64,000 bases of DNA, from contig JAJPJX010000063.1 in assembly GCA_021324015.1 (NCBI GenBank), positions 62,001 to 126,000 of the forward strand, given 5' to 3'. Both the position numbers and the translations under genes were made by a program. Source of the stretch: Solibacteraceae bacterium. GTDB lineage: Bacteria > Acidobacteriota > Terriglobia > Bryobacterales > Bryobacteraceae. Below the pieces are notes generated by a model. It was not told the DNA's origin. It saw nothing but the letters and a program-made list of their open reading frames with translations, and did not search any database. Each line of letters opens with the position of its first letter. Within the stretch, counting starts at the first letter, position 1. Shown here one piece after another: positions 1-7,492 of the stretch.

Positions 1-215
1 TCCTGCGGCCCGAGCTGCCGGCACAGGAAGAACCGCACACCCCGGGAAAAGACGCGATAGAGTTCCTCCATGCCGGCGGACTCGTCGTTCCGGACCTTCT
101 CGACGAGCTCGATCCACAGCCCCTCCGGCCCGCCGTCGGGCGCGGCCTCGCGGGGGGGGCTGCCCGCGGGCTCGGGGGGAGAAACGCTGCGAGTGGGCTT
201 AGCTTGCACAAGCAT
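1..215 (-). CDS. ECF-type RNA polymerase sigma factor, N-terminal part (cut by window edge)
   Basis: The frame opens at an ATG at 213-215 and runs off the left edge, giving about 71 residues. After a Pro/Ser-rich stretch comes a helix reading WIELVEKVRNDESAGMEELY and then FSRGVRFFLCRQLG, which resembles the region-2 start of extracytoplasmic-function sigma factors common in Acidobacteriota. A GAGGAAG ribosome site lies 7 bases before the ATG and overlaps the stop region of the CHAT/TPR gene, 11 bases upstream, so the two are almost certainly cotranscribed. Regions 2.4 and 4 lie outside the window, so the ECF call rests on the N-terminus only. Confidence 0.6.
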   Translation of the reverse strand, partial: MLVQAKPTRSVSPPEPAGSPPREAAPDGGPEGLWIELVEKVRNDESAGMEELYRVFSRGVRFFLCRQLGPQ

Positions 216-226
216 TATAAACTTCC

Positions 227-2467
227 TCACTGGTTTGCCATTAAGAAGTAACTGCCCCAGTAACGTGGCTGGGAGCGCCACGAATGCGACTGGATCATTT
301 CCGCGCGGGCTTTCTGGAGGGCCGCGGCAGGACCCTCGGCGGGGGCTTCCCGCAGGTGCCGATAGACGGCTACGAAAAACTGGCCGGAATCGTCGGGGGT
401 GGGCCAGGCGCTGGCGATGACGGCGCCGGCGCCGGCCGCCAGCCAGGCCCGGGTCAATCCCAGTAACCCCGTGCCGGGCAGGGATTCCGCCACCCCGGAA
501 CTGCATCCGCTCAACACAACGAGGTCCGCCTGGCCATGCAGGGCACTGATATCGGCGGGGCGGAGCAGGTCGAGATGCCCGGAAGGGGTCAGCCCCAGGA
601 CGATCGAGCCATCCTGTCCCGGGCCGGGAGAGCTCACCACGTGGGTGGCGAAATGCACCACGGCCGGGTGGCGGGCGAAGGCTGCGGCCAGGCTCTCGCG
701 GGACACCGCTCCGGTAAGCAACACGGCGGCTTGCGGCGCGGCGCTCCAGGCGCGCGCGCAGGACTCAATTTCGCGGGCGCTGCCGGGCAGACGCGCCAAA
801 GGAGCACCGTTGACGGGGGAGACGCGGCGCGGCCCTGACCAGCGCGGGTCCGCCTGGTTATAAATCCCGTCGCCGACTCCCAGGAACACGCCCTGACAGC
901 AGGACCGGGCGCCGGCCGCCAGCAGGCCCGCGCCCGCGGCGATCTGCACGGCCTGGCGCTCTCCCAGGTACAGAGGGGCTCCGCCCGGCCTCCCGGTCAC
1001 CAGGGCGGCGAACGGCAGTTGGAACAGGCTTTCGTCGAGAGCCAGCAGCCAGCGCCGCTTGTGCCGGATGCGGGGCTCCAGCGCGCCGAACAAAGCCTGG
1101 AAAAGCGCTTCGCCCTGGGCTACGGCGGAGGGATCGCCGTCTTCCACAGCCTGGCGGAAGCGCCCTACGCGGTCAGCCAGGCTGGCCCGCGGCGGAAGAC
1201 GGCGCAACAGAATTTCCTCCCGGCTGACGGCCCAGGCGTAGGACTGCGTTTCGCCCAGGTAAAAGCCCACGTACACCTCGTCCGGGGCGAGGGTGTGGCG
1301 AGTGTGCGCCAACAGATCCGACACGTCCGGGGAGCCACCGTGCGACTCGGCCAGCAGCGCGCGCAGGCTGGCGGCCCGGTTTTCTTCCGCGGCCTCGAAG
1401 GTCTCCCGGGCCAGCGCCGCATCGCCGGTAGCGAAATAGCGCTGGGCGCCGGCCTCGACCAGGGCGGCGTATACCTGTTGCAGCCAGCTTTCGATGCGGA
1501 TGCGCGTGCGGTCCCCGGGCGGAGCGGCGCGCCGCCAGGAACGCAGCAGGCGCAGGGCCGTGCGCAGATCCGGCAGGGCCTCCCGGGCATGGCCCAAGGC
1601 TAGCAGGGCCCGCCCGCGCGCCTGGTAGAGGTCCCAGGAAGGCAGCGGGCTGCCGGGCCGCGCGGAGCGTTCGATAGCGGCGTCCAGCAGGGAGAAGGCC
1701 GAGCGGTAGTCTCCCTGTGCCAGCCGCAACTGTCCCAGGTCCCGGTAGGAGGATTCCAGCGCTGGCAGACGGTCCAGTTTGCGAATGCGGAAGGCTTCCA
1801 GCAGCGGCGGTTCGGCGCGCGCCAGATCCCCCCGCTGGAGGTAGGCTTCGCCCAGGCGGCTGCAGCCCGTGGTGTAGGCCTCCAGATCGGCGGCGGCATC
1901 CGCGCCCTGGATGCCTTGCCGGAACAGCTCCAGGGCTTCGGCCATGCGGCCCTGCTGAGCGCGCAGAGTGCCGAGGTGGATCAACAGCTTGGGGAGGTGC
2001 TGGCGGCGCTCCTCGCCGCGCAGGTCTCGCAGAGCCATCTCGGCGTACCGCACCGCGGTTTCCCGTTCACTCAATCCGGTATACAAAGAAGAAATATTGA
2101 ACTCCAGGGTTCCGGCCAGGCTGTCGTCCCCGGCCGCGCGGGCCACCGGCAGCGCTTCGAGCAGAATGTCGAGGGCTTCTCGCGTGCGGTGTTGGGCCAG
2201 CCGGCAGGCTCCCAGATTGCTCAGGCAGCGGACGGCCACGCGCCGCTCTCCGGCGCGCGAGGAGATTTCGTAACCCTGGCGGAAGAGGGTGGCGGCGCGT
2301 TCCCACTCACCGGCGTGGAAAGCGGTTTGCGATTCGCGCAGCAGCCGGGCCATCTCGGCGCGCACAGGCGTATCCGGCGGAACGGGCGCCAGGGCCTTCG
2401 GCCTGGACAGCGGAACGGAACATCTCACCGTGCCGACCAGCAGCAGCACCCAGAATAGCGAGTTCAA
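227..2467 (-). CDS. TPR-repeat protein with C-terminal CHAT protease domain
   Basis: 746 residues. A hydrophobic N-terminal segment (MNSLFWVLLLVGTVRC) looks like a signal peptide or anchor. Residues ~35-330 are Ala/Leu-rich helical TPR repeats (for example RLGEAYLQRGDLARAEPPLL). Residues ~400-746 form a CHAT domain of the caspase/separase-like clan. The expected catalytic pair is visible: His in HFATH (about residue 609) and Cys in VVLSGCSSG (about 655), followed by the family-typical GLTRAWLAAGAGAVIASAW. It is therefore probably an active cysteine protease; its substrate is unknown. It precedes an ECF sigma factor by 11 bases, a pairing that suggests signalling to transcription. A perfect 15-bp inverted repeat lies 63 bases upstream of the start. 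Confidence 0.85.
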   Translation of the reverse strand: MNSLFWVLLLVGTVRCSVPLSRPKALAPVPPDTPVRAEMARLLRESQTAFHAGEWERAATLFRQGYEISSRAGERRVAVRCLSNLGACRLAQHRTREALDILLEALPVARAAGDDSLAGTLEFNISSLYTGLSERETAVRYAEMALRDLRGEERRQHLPKLLIHLGTLRAQQGRMAEALELFRQGIQGADAAADLEAYTTGCSRLGEAYLQRGDLARAEPPLLEAFRIRKLDRLPALESSYRDLGQLRLAQGDYRSAFSLLDAAIERSARPGSPLPSWDLYQARGRALLALGHAREALPDLRTALRLLRSWRRAAPPGDRTRIRIESWLQQVYAALVEAGAQRYFATGDAALARETFEAAEENRAASLRALLAESHGGSPDVSDLLAHTRHTLAPDEVYVGFYLGETQSYAWAVSREEILLRRLPPRASLADRVGRFRQAVEDGDPSAVAQGEALFQALFGALEPRIRHKRRWLLALDESLFQLPFAALVTGRPGGAPLYLGERQAVQIAAGAGLLAAGARSCCQGVFLGVGDGIYNQADPRWSGPRRVSPVNGAPLARLPGSAREIESCARAWSAAPQAAVLLTGAVSRESLAAAFARHPAVVHFATHVVSSPGPGQDGSIVLGLTPSGHLDLLRPADISALHGQADLVVLSGCSSGVAESLPGTGLLGLTRAWLAAGAGAVIASAWPTPDDSGQFFVAVYRHLREAPAEGPAAALQKARAEMIQSHSWRSQPRYWGSYFLMANQ

Positions 2468-2843
2468 GAAGTGGCGTTCCGAAATTGCCAGCAGCCAGGG
2501 GAAAAACTAGGATTACCCTGGCTCTGGTGTTCTTTGGGGATATTACAATCGCAATATCCCCAAAGAATCATACCAGCTTTTGCCGTCAACGTGGCGACCT
2601 TTTTTTTGCAGGTCTCTCGCGGTTCCCCGCCCCGGTAAAGGAGCGCCGACTTTTGTGATTCCACTGAATCGGATCCGAGACTACCATCCAATGATGATGA
2701 TGATCGGATCGGGGACCATCGCTCGTGGAACCTTCCTTCTGCTTCGAAGGTACTCCGCGAGGTGGTACGCGATTTCCCTGAATCTGCGCTAAATTGCTGA
2801 TTTCTAATCGAAAAAAAACATCAATCGAGCGCGAACGGAGCTT
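2468..2843. other. 376-base intergenic region
   Basis: No convincing gene on either strand. It lies upstream of the CHAT gene and downstream of the Gfo/Idh/MocA gene, both on the minus strand. It holds the 15-bp inverted repeat at 2530-2567. A shorter inverted repeat, GACCT at 2596-2600 with AGGTC at 2610-2614, encloses a T tract. An A8 run at 2811-2818 reads as a T tract just downstream of the oxidoreductase stop. It is AT-richer than its surroundings, as expected for a terminator-plus-promoter spacer. Confidence 0.5.
2530..2567. repeat. Perfect 15-bp inverted repeat, 8-base loop
   Basis: TTCTTTGGGGATATT (2530-2544) and AATATCCCCAAAGAA (2553-2567) are exact reverse complements separated by ACAATCGC. 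No T tract follows on either strand, so a rho-independent terminator is unlikely. Its position 63-100 bases upstream of the CHAT start fits an operator or an mRNA leader hairpin. Confidence 0.75.
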
Positions 2844-3920
2844 TTATGTCGGGAGGATGCGGCGCTGTTCGGCGGAAGCGCGGGCGACTAACACGATCCG
2901 GTTGACGCGGTAGATGTCTTCCAGGCTGAGTCCCGCGGGTTTACCGTGATACACGGACTCGAGGAAATCCAGGAACAGCGAGCGCGCCGGCGGCAGGTCG
3001 GTGATCCGGCGCGGCGGCGCGGTTGCGGTGATCAGCGTCAGGCCGCTGGCCTCCTGATACTCGACCACACCCTTGGTGCCGGCCAGGCGCAGGCGGTCGT
3101 CGCCGTGGGTGGGGGCGGTCTCCGGGCGCAGGTAATCCATGCGCAGGGCCGCGGTGCCGCCGTTGTCCAGCCGGAAGAGGGTGGCGGTGGTGTTTTCCAT
3201 GTCGCGCAGTTCCGGATAGCCCACCCGCGACTGGAAGGCCACGGTCTCCACGAGTTCGCGCCCGCTGGTGAAGCGCATCAGGTCCACCATGTGCACGCCG
3301 ATGTAGGGAATAGTGCCGCCGAAGCTGGCGTGGTGGCGCATCCAATCCGGGCGCTGCTCCAGCTTATAAGACTTCTGCGCGCCGATCTGCGCCACTTCGC
3401 CGATCTCGCCCGCGCGGACGATCTGCCGCATGGCCAGGTAAGGCGGATAGAAGCGCATGGGCAGCAGGCAGGTGAGTCGGATGCCCGACTCGCGGACAGC
3501 CTGTTGGATGCGCTCGAGGTCGGCGGCTTCGGTGGCCAGAGGCTTTTCCGCCACCACGTGCACCCGGCGCGCCGCGCAGGCCAGGATGATCTCGGCGCGC
3601 GTGCCGTTCTCGCCGCAGACCGCCGCCATTTCCAGCTTTTCCGCGTCCAGCAGGCGCCGGTAGTCGGTGTATTGGCGGGCGTGGGCGGCGTAGGGGCGCC
3701 GGGCCATGGCGGCCATGGCTTTGGCGTTGGGGTCGCAGAGGGCCACCAGTTCCACGTCCGGCACTTCGGACAAATGGCTCAGGATCTCGCCGGTGTGGCC
3801 CTCCATGCCGATGAGGGCCAGGCGGACCTTGTGCGGCAGCCGCACGGGTTCGGCGGCGCGTTGCGGGGCCGCCAGCGCCGCTCCCGTGAGCCACGTGCGC
3901 CGGGTCAAGGACTTGTGCAT
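2844..3920 (-). CDS. Gfo/Idh/MocA-family oxidoreductase, Tat-exported
   Basis: 358 residues. The N-terminus MHKSLTRRTWLTGAALAA is a twin-arginine signal. The nucleotide-binding Rossmann half follows (VRLALIGMEGHTGEIL, then VALCDPNAKAMAAM). The family signature around VVAEKPLATEAADLERI carries the EKP motif with the catalytic-type Lys. The C-terminal half has the usual mixed sheet with FGGTIPYIGVHMVDLMRF. Such proteins oxidise or rearrange sugars and cyclitols with tightly bound NAD(P). Substrate cannot be read from sequence. The first ~14 codons lie inside a 69-bp direct repeat whose second copy is at 7422-7490, so the gene 5' end has been duplicated. Confidence 0.85.
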   Translation of the reverse strand: MHKSLTRRTWLTGAALAAPQRAAEPVRLPHKVRLALIGMEGHTGEILSHLSEVPDVELVALCDPNAKAMAAMARRPYAAHARQYTDYRRLLDAEKLEMAAVCGENGTRAEIILACAARRVHVVAEKPLATEAADLERIQQAVRESGIRLTCLLPMRFYPPYLAMRQIVRAGEIGEVAQIGAQKSYKLEQRPDWMRHHASFGGTIPYIGVHMVDLMRFTSGRELVETVAFQSRVGYPELRDMENTTATLFRLDNGGTAALRMDYLRPETAPTHGDDRLRLAGTKGVVEYQEASGLTLITATAPPRRITDLPPARSLFLDFLESVYHGKPAGLSLEDIYRVNRIVLVARASAEQRRILPT

Positions 3921-3948
3921 GTTGCGATTCTGCCATAGAGTGCAGGCA
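3880..3948. repeat. 69-bp direct repeat, left copy
   Basis: Aligns without gaps to 7422-7490 with 62 of 69 positions identical (offset 3542). It covers the first codons of the oxidoreductase gene on the minus strand (Tat signal region) and about 28 bases upstream of its ATG. The two copies bracket the DUF3142-like/TPR gene pair. Confidence 0.85.
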
Positions 3949-3970
3949 CAATCAAATAAGGTTTTAAATA

Positions 3971-3985
3971 TCTGTAAGTTACAGA
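3971..3985. promoter_or_regulatory. 15-bp palindrome, possible operator
   Basis: TCTGTAA-G-TTACAGA is a perfect dyad with a single central base. It lies in the 260-base spacer (3921-4180) between the divergent oxidoreductase and DUF3142-like genes, about 50 bases upstream of the former. A second small palindrome, TTCCATGGAA, is at 4014-4023. The symmetry suits a dimeric repressor site. The rest of the spacer shows no gene. Confidence 0.45.
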
Positions 3986-4180
3986 AGGCACCCGGTTAGT
4001 GGAATGCCATCCGTTCCATGGAATTGCCAGGCTCGCGGGTTTTCGTGGCATATGCGGGCACGGCAAATCGCCTTGAGGGCGGTTAAGCCGGCGAGGAGAA
4101 CCCGCCGTTATTCCGATCAAAGGGAGGTGCCCTTCCTGCGCATAAAGGCGTCTTGCTACGCTTAGCTCCAGGATTGATAG

Positions 4181-5569
4181 ATGCGCCTCTTGGAAGCGAC
4201 GCTCTTGTTGATCAGCTCCCTCAGTCTCTCTGGTTGCGTCGTCTTGTCCAGCCAGCCAGCCGCCGCCCGCTGGACCACGGGGTTCTGGTTTTGGCAAGGC
4301 AGCTCCATTGACCCTTCGTACTCCGGCGAAACACTGGATGTCGTTTTCGTGCAGGTCGGGACGATCAGGAAGGAGACTTGGCCTGCTTATGTCCGCTCGG
4401 CGGCCAACCCGGCAGAGCGATGGCACGCCTATGGAGCTTTGCCTCGCGAACTGCCGCCAGCGCGGGAGTGCTGGCTCGTATTCCGGTACGCAAACCAAGG
4501 CGTGCCCGATATCCAAGTGGCATCAGACGTCGCAGCGGAAATTACCAGGCTTCAGGCAGAGGCCTGGGAGCGCCACCTCCATGTGGTGGGAGTCCAACTC
4601 GATATCGATAGCCCGACGTCCGCCCTTCCACGTTACGCAGAGTTTATCCGCGATATCCGAAGGGGCTTGCCGAAAGAAATGCAGGTTTCCATCACAGCAC
4701 TGCTGGATTGGTTTCGCAACGGCACGGCCATTCGCGAAGTCATCGCTCAGGTCGATGAGTTTGTGCCGCAGTTCTACGATCTCGGAGATCCCGCGGCCGG
4801 GGGCGAAGCCGCAATCGCGGCCCGCATTGATGCCGCGCACTGGGGGCCCATTTTCAACCATTTCCGCAAGCGCTTCCGGATTGGCATTTCCTGCTTTGGA
4901 CGCGCCCGCGTGATCCCGCACGAACCAATGGCACAGGGCCCCTACCGGAGGCTCGTGTTTTATGGGGATCTTCGCCCGCTCGACGTGGCGACGAATGCCG
5001 CCTTCCAGTTGCAGACGTCGCGGAATGCGGCGAACGAAACCGTGCTCAGCTATCGAGCCATCCGAAAAGTCCAAGTCGGTTATGAGCGCCTCAACCCCGG
5101 CGATATCGTCCAGTTCATCATTTCCACGCCAGACGCGATCCGAGCCGCGGTCCAGAGCGCGCGACAAATCAAAGGATACCTGGCAGGAGTCGTCTTCTTC
5201 CGCTGGCCATCTTCCAGGGAAGATTGGGCCATGCAGCCGGACGAAGTGCTGGATGCCGCTGGTGTTGGCGCGCTGGGCCGGCGGAAGGGAAGCCGTGTCC
5301 AGGCCGTGGCTGGCCCCTGCTCCGCCGTCTACTGTGTGGACGTTTACCTGGAGAGTGCCGGCCCACTGCCGTCCCAGCCTGTCCGGTATCGGATTCGTGC
5401 AACCACGCCGTTGGAGTATTTCCTGCCTGAAAGGAACATGCCGGTCCACCTCGCCGGCGCCTCCGAATTGGAGATCTCACTGCCAGCTTATTGCGCGCGC
5501 GGCCACCTCTACATCGGGCGGGCTGTCAGTTTGCAGCGCGCTGAATTCACGGTCGAGGAGGAGCCATGA
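4181..5569 (+). CDS. DUF3142-like lipoprotein
   Basis: 462 residues. The N-terminus MRLLEATLLLISSLSLSGC is a lipoprotein signal with lipobox LSGC, so the protein should be membrane-anchored. The body matches what I recall of DUF3142: a TTGFWFW start, VVFVQVGTI, VGVQLDIDSPTSALPRYAEF, ITALLDWF and VDEFVPQFYDL. These look like strands and loops of a glycoside-hydrolase-like barrel with acidic residues at strand ends. No activity is known to me. It overlaps the next gene by 4 bases (ATGA), so the pair is translationally coupled. The pair sits between the 69-bp repeats, and its base composition looks less GC-biased than that of its neighbours. Confidence 0.7.
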   Translation: MRLLEATLLLISSLSLSGCVVLSSQPAAARWTTGFWFWQGSSIDPSYSGETLDVVFVQVGTIRKETWPAYVRSAANPAERWHAYGALPRELPPARECWLVFRYANQGVPDIQVASDVAAEITRLQAEAWERHLHVVGVQLDIDSPTSALPRYAEFIRDIRRGLPKEMQVSITALLDWFRNGTAIREVIAQVDEFVPQFYDLGDPAAGGEAAIAARIDAAHWGPIFNHFRKRFRIGISCFGRARVIPHEPMAQGPYRRLVFYGDLRPLDVATNAAFQLQTSRNAANETVLSYRAIRKVQVGYERLNPGDIVQFIISTPDAIRAAVQSARQIKGYLAGVVFFRWPSSREDWAMQPDEVLDAAGVGALGRRKGSRVQAVAGPCSAVYCVDVYLESAGPLPSQPVRYRIRATTPLEYFLPERNMPVHLAGASELEISLPAYCARGHLYIGRAVSLQRAEFTVEEEP

Positions 5570-7413
5570 AGACCCTGCGTTTTTCGCTCATCTTCCTCGC
5601 GCTCCTCATCGCCGGCGCCTGTCCTTGGCACGACGAACTGCGGGAGTACCTCAACGCGTATTTCTGGTTGCCGTTCGCGAGACACGCCGCTAACTTTGAA
5701 AAGCCTAGTGTGCTGCGCATGAACGTGCCGTATGCCGGGATGGCGGCGGCGCAAGGCAATACTGCGCTGGCCCGGCTCCGCGAGGCGTACCAGAAGATAT
5801 CCCGGCCCGAGCTGTATTATCAGAATCCGCCCCCTGCTCCGGATTTAGAGTCGCTCCGGCAGGCAGTAACAGCCGCCCGCAACGACCAATCCCTCACTCG
5901 CCGCGACAAGGAAGAAGTGGACTTGGTGGCAGCAAAGATCGAAATGCGCGCGGGCGAGTTCAGTGATTCCGACCTGCTCCAGAGTGCCGAGAGGAAGTTC
6001 CAGACGTTCCTGCGCACCGCGCGGACTCCGGAGTTCCGAAGCGAAGCCCGGGGTTGGCTGGCCCATATTCATTACTTATTCGGAGAACAGACAGCGGCGG
6101 GCAAGATTTATCTTGATGAACTGAACCGCGCCGGCTCCAACCTAAGCCGTGAAACCCTGCTGAATTCTCTGCGAATGACATACGGCTACGACGGGGAACC
6201 CGGACTCGTCGCCCACCTTGACGAGTACTTCGACACGCCGGAACATGCCGCTTTCGCCATCGAACTGGCCACCAACCCTCACTGGCAGGGAGAGCTGGAA
6301 ACCGGCCGATTTGCACGGTCCCCCAACACCGCTCAGACCTATCGGCGCATCAAGGACCTTCTGGCCAAGCATGAGGACCTGCTGCGCTCTAAAAGCGGAG
6401 CAGACACCCTGGGATTGCTGGCCATGCGTAGCGCGCTGAGTATGGGGGATCCGACCGGAGCGCGGAAGATGGCCGAATCGGTTCCCGCTACCGCCTCCGT
6501 TCGCGCGAGCCCTGATTTCCAGTGGATGTCGGCGTCCGCACTCTTCCTGTCCCGGGATTACGCCGCGGCAGAGAAGCCGCTGCTGGCCCTTTTCCGTTCG
6601 CCGCGTGCGACCAAGCTACAAAGAGCAGCCGCCGCGTACGGATTGTGCGGTGTCTATTGGAAAACCGGCAACCTGGCCGAACAGATTCGCTTCGCACTCT
6701 GGCTGCACACAGCCGGCGGGCGCGAGTATTTGCCGGTTCCGAGCCGCCTCTCCGACCTGTCCGTCTATTGGGCCGCCTCCGGCTGGGACCTCAACATGCT
6801 CCTCGATGCCGAGGCACCCGTCGATGCCCTGCGATCCTTCGCGGAGCAAAATCCAAATCTGGATGGTATTCGACTGGTCGAATATTCCCTGGCTGTCCGC
6901 CTCTCCCGGCAAGACCGGTACCAGGAGGCAGCAGAATTGTATCGATCGATTCACGCCAATCGGCGGGCGCAACGTCTCCAGCGACTTGCCTTGCTCAGCC
7001 AGGCTGCGGAGAAGCCTGGGGTGAGCTCCCGGCAGAGGTTGGACGCCCGTTACGAATTGGCGGAGTTTGTCGCGGCGAACCCGGAGGGAATCTACTTCAA
7101 TGATGCTCTTTGGCATGGCATGCAGCGCTATGCTCTCCAGGCCGCAAGCGACTGCCGTCTGACCCGGACAGAGCGGGCCAGATTGATGGATGCCGAACGA
7201 GAACTCAAGGACAGCCAGGACGAGCGTTGGCGAGCCTACCTCATATTGCGCGATATAGTTCACGATGCGGGAGTCAGCAACTTAGGACGCGACGCCGCCA
7301 AGCTCGCGCTTCGTTGCCTGCGCGGAATCAATACCGATCGCTTTGGCCGCCAGGAGGAGATCCGGCGCGCGGATATCGACCTATCACGGTGGCTCCAGCA
7401 GGCATCGAGGTGA
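5566..7413 (+). CDS. Secreted TPR-like helical repeat protein
   Basis: 615 residues. The signal peptide MKTLRFSLIFLALLIAGAC could be a lipoprotein signal, although the lipobox is imperfect. The rest is almost wholly helical with TPR-like pairs, for example SADLLQSAERKF-type helices around residues 135-150, YAAAEKPLLALFRSP, and RYQEAAELYRSIHANRRAQR. No enzymatic motif is seen. Its start overlaps the stop of the DUF3142-like gene (ATGA). It may scaffold or assist that lipoprotein at the envelope. Function not recognised beyond the repeat type. Confidence 0.65.
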   Translation: MKTLRFSLIFLALLIAGACPWHDELREYLNAYFWLPFARHAANFEKPSVLRMNVPYAGMAAAQGNTALARLREAYQKISRPELYYQNPPPAPDLESLRQAVTAARNDQSLTRRDKEEVDLVAAKIEMRAGEFSDSDLLQSAERKFQTFLRTARTPEFRSEARGWLAHIHYLFGEQTAAGKIYLDELNRAGSNLSRETLLNSLRMTYGYDGEPGLVAHLDEYFDTPEHAAFAIELATNPHWQGELETGRFARSPNTAQTYRRIKDLLAKHEDLLRSKSGADTLGLLAMRSALSMGDPTGARKMAESVPATASVRASPDFQWMSASALFLSRDYAAAEKPLLALFRSPRATKLQRAAAAYGLCGVYWKTGNLAEQIRFALWLHTAGGREYLPVPSRLSDLSVYWAASGWDLNMLLDAEAPVDALRSFAEQNPNLDGIRLVEYSLAVRLSRQDRYQEAAELYRSIHANRRAQRLQRLALLSQAAEKPGVSSRQRLDARYELAEFVAANPEGIYFNDALWHGMQRYALQAASDCRLTRTERARLMDAERELKDSQDERWRAYLILRDIVHDAGVSNLGRDAAKLALRCLRGINTDRFGRQEEIRRADIDLSRWLQQASR

Positions 7414-7421
7414 CCGAAGGT

Positions 7422-7490
7422 GCTCCCGTGAGCCACGTGCGCCGGGTGAAAGATTTGTGCATGCTGCGATTCTGCCATAGAATTCAAGCA
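7422..7490. repeat. 69-bp direct repeat, right copy (fossil oxidoreductase 5' end)
   Basis: Partner of 3880-3948. Read on the minus strand from an ATG at 7460-7462 it still encodes MHKSFTRRTWLTG, a Tat signal like that of the oxidoreductase at 2844-3920, and then diverges at the cassette edge. It is therefore a truncated gene start, now lying between the TPR gene and the polysaccharide deacetylase. Confidence 0.8.
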
Positions 7491-7492
7491 GC

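Noticed and set aside
2580-2792. Small plus-strand frame in the 2468-2843 spacer
   Set aside because: No ribosome site, no signal or motif, and it crosses the inverted-repeat/AT-rich region; probably non-coding.
2811-2818. A8/T8 tract as a rho-independent terminator of the oxidoreductase gene
   Set aside because: The T tract is at the right place on the minus strand, but I could not find a convincing GC-rich hairpin directly before it.
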